7,068 nucleotides of DNA from an uncultured Eubacterium sp. (GTDB lineage Bacteria; Bacillota; Clostridia; Lachnospirales; Lachnospiraceae). The notes under the pieces were generated by a model that was not told where the DNA came from, did no database searches, and worked only from the letters and a program-made list of their open reading frames with translations. The DNA lies in contig CAKREL010000108.1 of NCBI GenBank assembly GCA_934317205.1, forward strand, positions 1 to 7,068, in the 5' to 3' direction. A program made the position numbers and the translations under genes. Shown piece by piece: positions 5,640-7,068 of the stretch. Positions within the stretch are counted from its first letter, which is position 1, and every line of letters starts with the position of its first letter.

Positions 5640-5666
5640 CGCTTAGTGCTCTGCGCACCTGAAGCG
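5640..5666 (-). other. Hairpin in the mtnA upstream region
   Basis: Minus strand: CGCTT/AAGCG encloses GTGC/GCAC with a 5-nt loop and asymmetric CAG/T internal bulges. It is followed by a G-rich purine stretch (about 5622-5640). It has no T-run, so it is not a terminator of the upstream sleC-like gene. It could be part of an mtnA leader, and no known S-adenosylmethionine riboswitch class fits it. Confidence 0.35.
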
Positions 5667-5719
5667 TGAAAATGCCTATTCTACGATAAAATATTGTTGT
5701 ATTTTCCCTGTAGGTGTGC

Positions 5720-6991
5720 TTAATTCAGTTCAGCAATTCTCGTCACGCCCACATAAATCTGGGAAATCTTATACCAGGTCGGAAAATCTACCACACCACT
5801 CACCGGCAGATCAAAAATCCGCTGGAATGCTTCTACTGCTTCTCTGGTACGCTCCCCGAATATACCGTCCGCTGCAATGGTCGGAATCGCCGGATAAGCC
5901 TGGGAAATCCGGGCTAACTGCTGCTGCAACTGACGCACCTTCGTACCGGAGGAACCAACCGCCAGATCCGTTCCCGGCCAGGAAGATGGAATTCCGGCAA
6001 TCTCTTCCGCTGAATTGATGTACATGCTGCTCCCGTAATAATAACGCAGGATTTCAATCGGACTGTATCCCTGATCTCCCAGATATTTTGATCCCCACTG
6101 GGTCATCCAACCACTGCAGGATACATTTTTCCCATCACAGTATTGTGTCAGAATTGGCTGCTGTACATTCGGTCTCGACAAATAGTGATTGAAAATTTCA
6201 TCCACGATCCGGGAAATATTGCTGAAGATCGTACGACCGAAGGACCACTTCTGATCGTAAGCAGTAGAAGAAGTAATGGTAAAATCGTATCCTTTTCCTC
6301 TGTACCACTCTGTGTATACACGGTTTAGGGCAAAAGACATAATTGCCAGAATATTTGCCCGCAGCGTAGCCTCCGGCCAGGTGGAGTAGATCTCGCTGGA
6401 TGCCACATTCTTGATATAATCCCGATAACGCACATAATAGTCCCGCGCCCGTGTATCCGTCGGCGGTCCGTCATGAACGATTACATACTCCGGAATGACC
6501 ACGCGACTCAGTACGATCTCCCCGGTTTCATTTACAGGTTTTACTTCCTCCTCTGGAATCTTTGGTGGAAAATCTCCCCATAGCGTATTCGGGGGAACGA
6601 CAATATTTTCCATTCCCTCTCCCTTGGAAATATCCAAAGGCTCCATCCGTATTTCCTGCAGAGCTGTCACATTTGCAAACACATCAATTGCAGATACTTC
6701 TACACTGCGGTAGCCCTCTGCCTGCACCGTTACGGTGTATTCTGAAAATGGTTGCGGCTGATCCGGCTCCTGGGAATATTCCACCGGCGGTGCGTCCAGC
6801 GTCACAGCCTCCGTCTGACCTGATGAATCTGTCTGCAATTCTTCCAACAGACGCTGACTTTCCCCTGTGTATGCAATGCCCACCCGTGCATTCACAACAG
6901 GCTGCAGACCCAATGTTGATGTCACATTGACCTGCAGCCTTCCTCTGTCCACATTTTCTGTTTGTTGTACGTGTAATCCTTTATTTGCCAT
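5720..6991 (-). CDS. sleC: SleC-like spore cortex-lytic enzyme (SpoIID-type lytic transglycosylase with PG-binding domain)
   Basis: A 423-residue protein matching, end to end, the domain order and length of clostridial SleC, which degrades cortex peptidoglycan during germination after activation by Csp proteases. Residues about 14-118 form a carboxypeptidase-regulatory-like beta domain with pre/pro-peptide character. TLWGDFPPKIPEEEVKP (136-152) is a linker also typical of SleC. Residues about 168-325 are the SpoIID/LytB-like catalytic domain, with NVASSEIYSTWPEATL (195-210; Glu200 is the likely catalytic acid by analogy to SpoIID), TITSSTAYD (238-246), and YCDGK with Cys285 and Cys292 and GWMTQWGS (294-301). 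Residues about 346-410 are a PG_binding_1 domain (DGIFGERTREAVEAFQ). There is no signal peptide, as expected for a protein assembled inside the sporangium. GAGGG (6996-7000) lies 4 nt upstream of ATG 6991. A sigma-E/K-like promoter precedes the gene. It could be a paralogue rather than the principal SleC. Confidence 0.9.
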   Translation of the reverse strand: MANKGLHVQQTENVDRGRLQVNVTSTLGLQPVVNARVGIAYTGESQRLLEELQTDSSGQTEAVTLDAPPVEYSQEPDQPQPFSEYTVTVQAEGYRSVEVSAIDVFANVTALQEIRMEPLDISKGEGMENIVVPPNTLWGDFPPKIPEEEVKPVNETGEIVLSRVVIPEYVIVHDGPPTDTRARDYYVRYRDYIKNVASSEIYSTWPEATLRANILAIMSFALNRVYTEWYRGKGYDFTITSSTAYDQKWSFGRTIFSNISRIVDEIFNHYLSRPNVQQPILTQYCDGKNVSCSGWMTQWGSKYLGDQGYSPIEILRYYYGSSMYINSAEEIAGIPSSWPGTDLAVGSSGTKVRQLQQQLARISQAYPAIPTIAADGIFGERTREAVEAFQRIFDLPVSGVVDFPTWYKISQIYVGVTRIAELN

Positions 6992-7020
6992 GAAACCCTC
7001 GCAAAATCATGTTTACACTA

Positions 7021-7048
7021 AATCTATGCGATGATAACAAAAAAATGT
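7021..7048 (-). promoter_or_regulatory. Possible sporulation (sigma-E/K-type) promoter of the sleC-like gene
   Basis: Minus strand: ACATTTT (7042-7048), a 13-bp spacer, then CATAGATT (7021-7028). These resemble the sigma-E elements KMATATT and CATACAAT, and the CATA core is shared with sigma-K. The predicted start lies about 23 nt upstream of the ATG. No sigma-A-type TATAAT is better placed. Confidence 0.45.
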
Positions 7049-7068
7049 CTCTCTTCTTTTTATAAAAT

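Noticed and set aside
4416..5685. Three minus-strand copies of GTAGAATA (4416-4423, about 5576-5583, about 5678-5685)
   Set aside because: All contain TAGAAT and are best read as -10-like sequences or chance in AT-rich DNA; there is no regular spacing or flanking similarity.
5538..5719. S-adenosylmethionine riboswitch upstream of mtnA
   Set aside because: I looked for the SAM-I core and for SAH-type motifs because of the gene's role. The conserved core and the terminator/anti-terminator pair are absent.

Overview
The window looks like a chromosomal segment of a spore-forming, AT-rich anaerobic Firmicute, most likely a Lachnospiraceae-type clostridium. Evidence for this is strong AGGAGG-type ribosome binding sites, a SleC-type spore cortex-lytic enzyme, a Clostridia-style Mrp ATPase with a Cys-rich N terminus, and a one-component regulator that joins an excisionase-type HTH to a periplasmic-binding-protein-like domain. 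The species cannot be fixed from the sequence alone.

Layout, left to right. (1) Positions 1-902, minus: modA, the molybdate-binding lipoprotein of an ABC importer. It is cut by the window edge, probably only a few residues short of its end. (2) 903-1192: intergenic region with a good vegetative promoter for modA, a compact block of nested inverted repeats (1009-1176) and the intrinsic terminator of the next gene. (3) 1193-2074, minus: HTH plus PBP-like regulator, a candidate molybdate/tungstate-responsive regulator of modA. (4) 2075-2305: control region with two perfect palindromes about three helical turns apart and a divergent extended -10 promoter for a tRNA. (5) 2306-2379, plus: tRNA-Pro(GGG), followed by its terminator. 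(6) 2663-3343, plus: a six-helix PAP2-superfamily membrane phosphatase or phosphotransferase. It converges on mrp across a 21-bp bidirectional terminator hairpin. (7) 3430-4278, minus: Mrp/NBP35-type Fe-S cluster carrier ATPase, with a folded 5' leader. (8) 4440-5534, minus: mtnA, methylthioribose-1-phosphate isomerase, with an inverted repeat bracketing its promoter. (9) 5720-6991, minus: SleC-like cortex-lytic enzyme, with a sporulation-sigma-like promoter at the right edge.

Functionally these are mostly independent housekeeping or lifestyle units, not one system. The only clear functional pairing is regulator plus modA (oxyanion sensing plus uptake). The most interesting unexplained structure is non-coding: the twin palindromes upstream of the regulator, the multi-hairpin element between regulator and modA, and the leaders of mrp and mtnA. 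I see no defence system, CRISPR array, insertion sequence or biosynthetic cluster.
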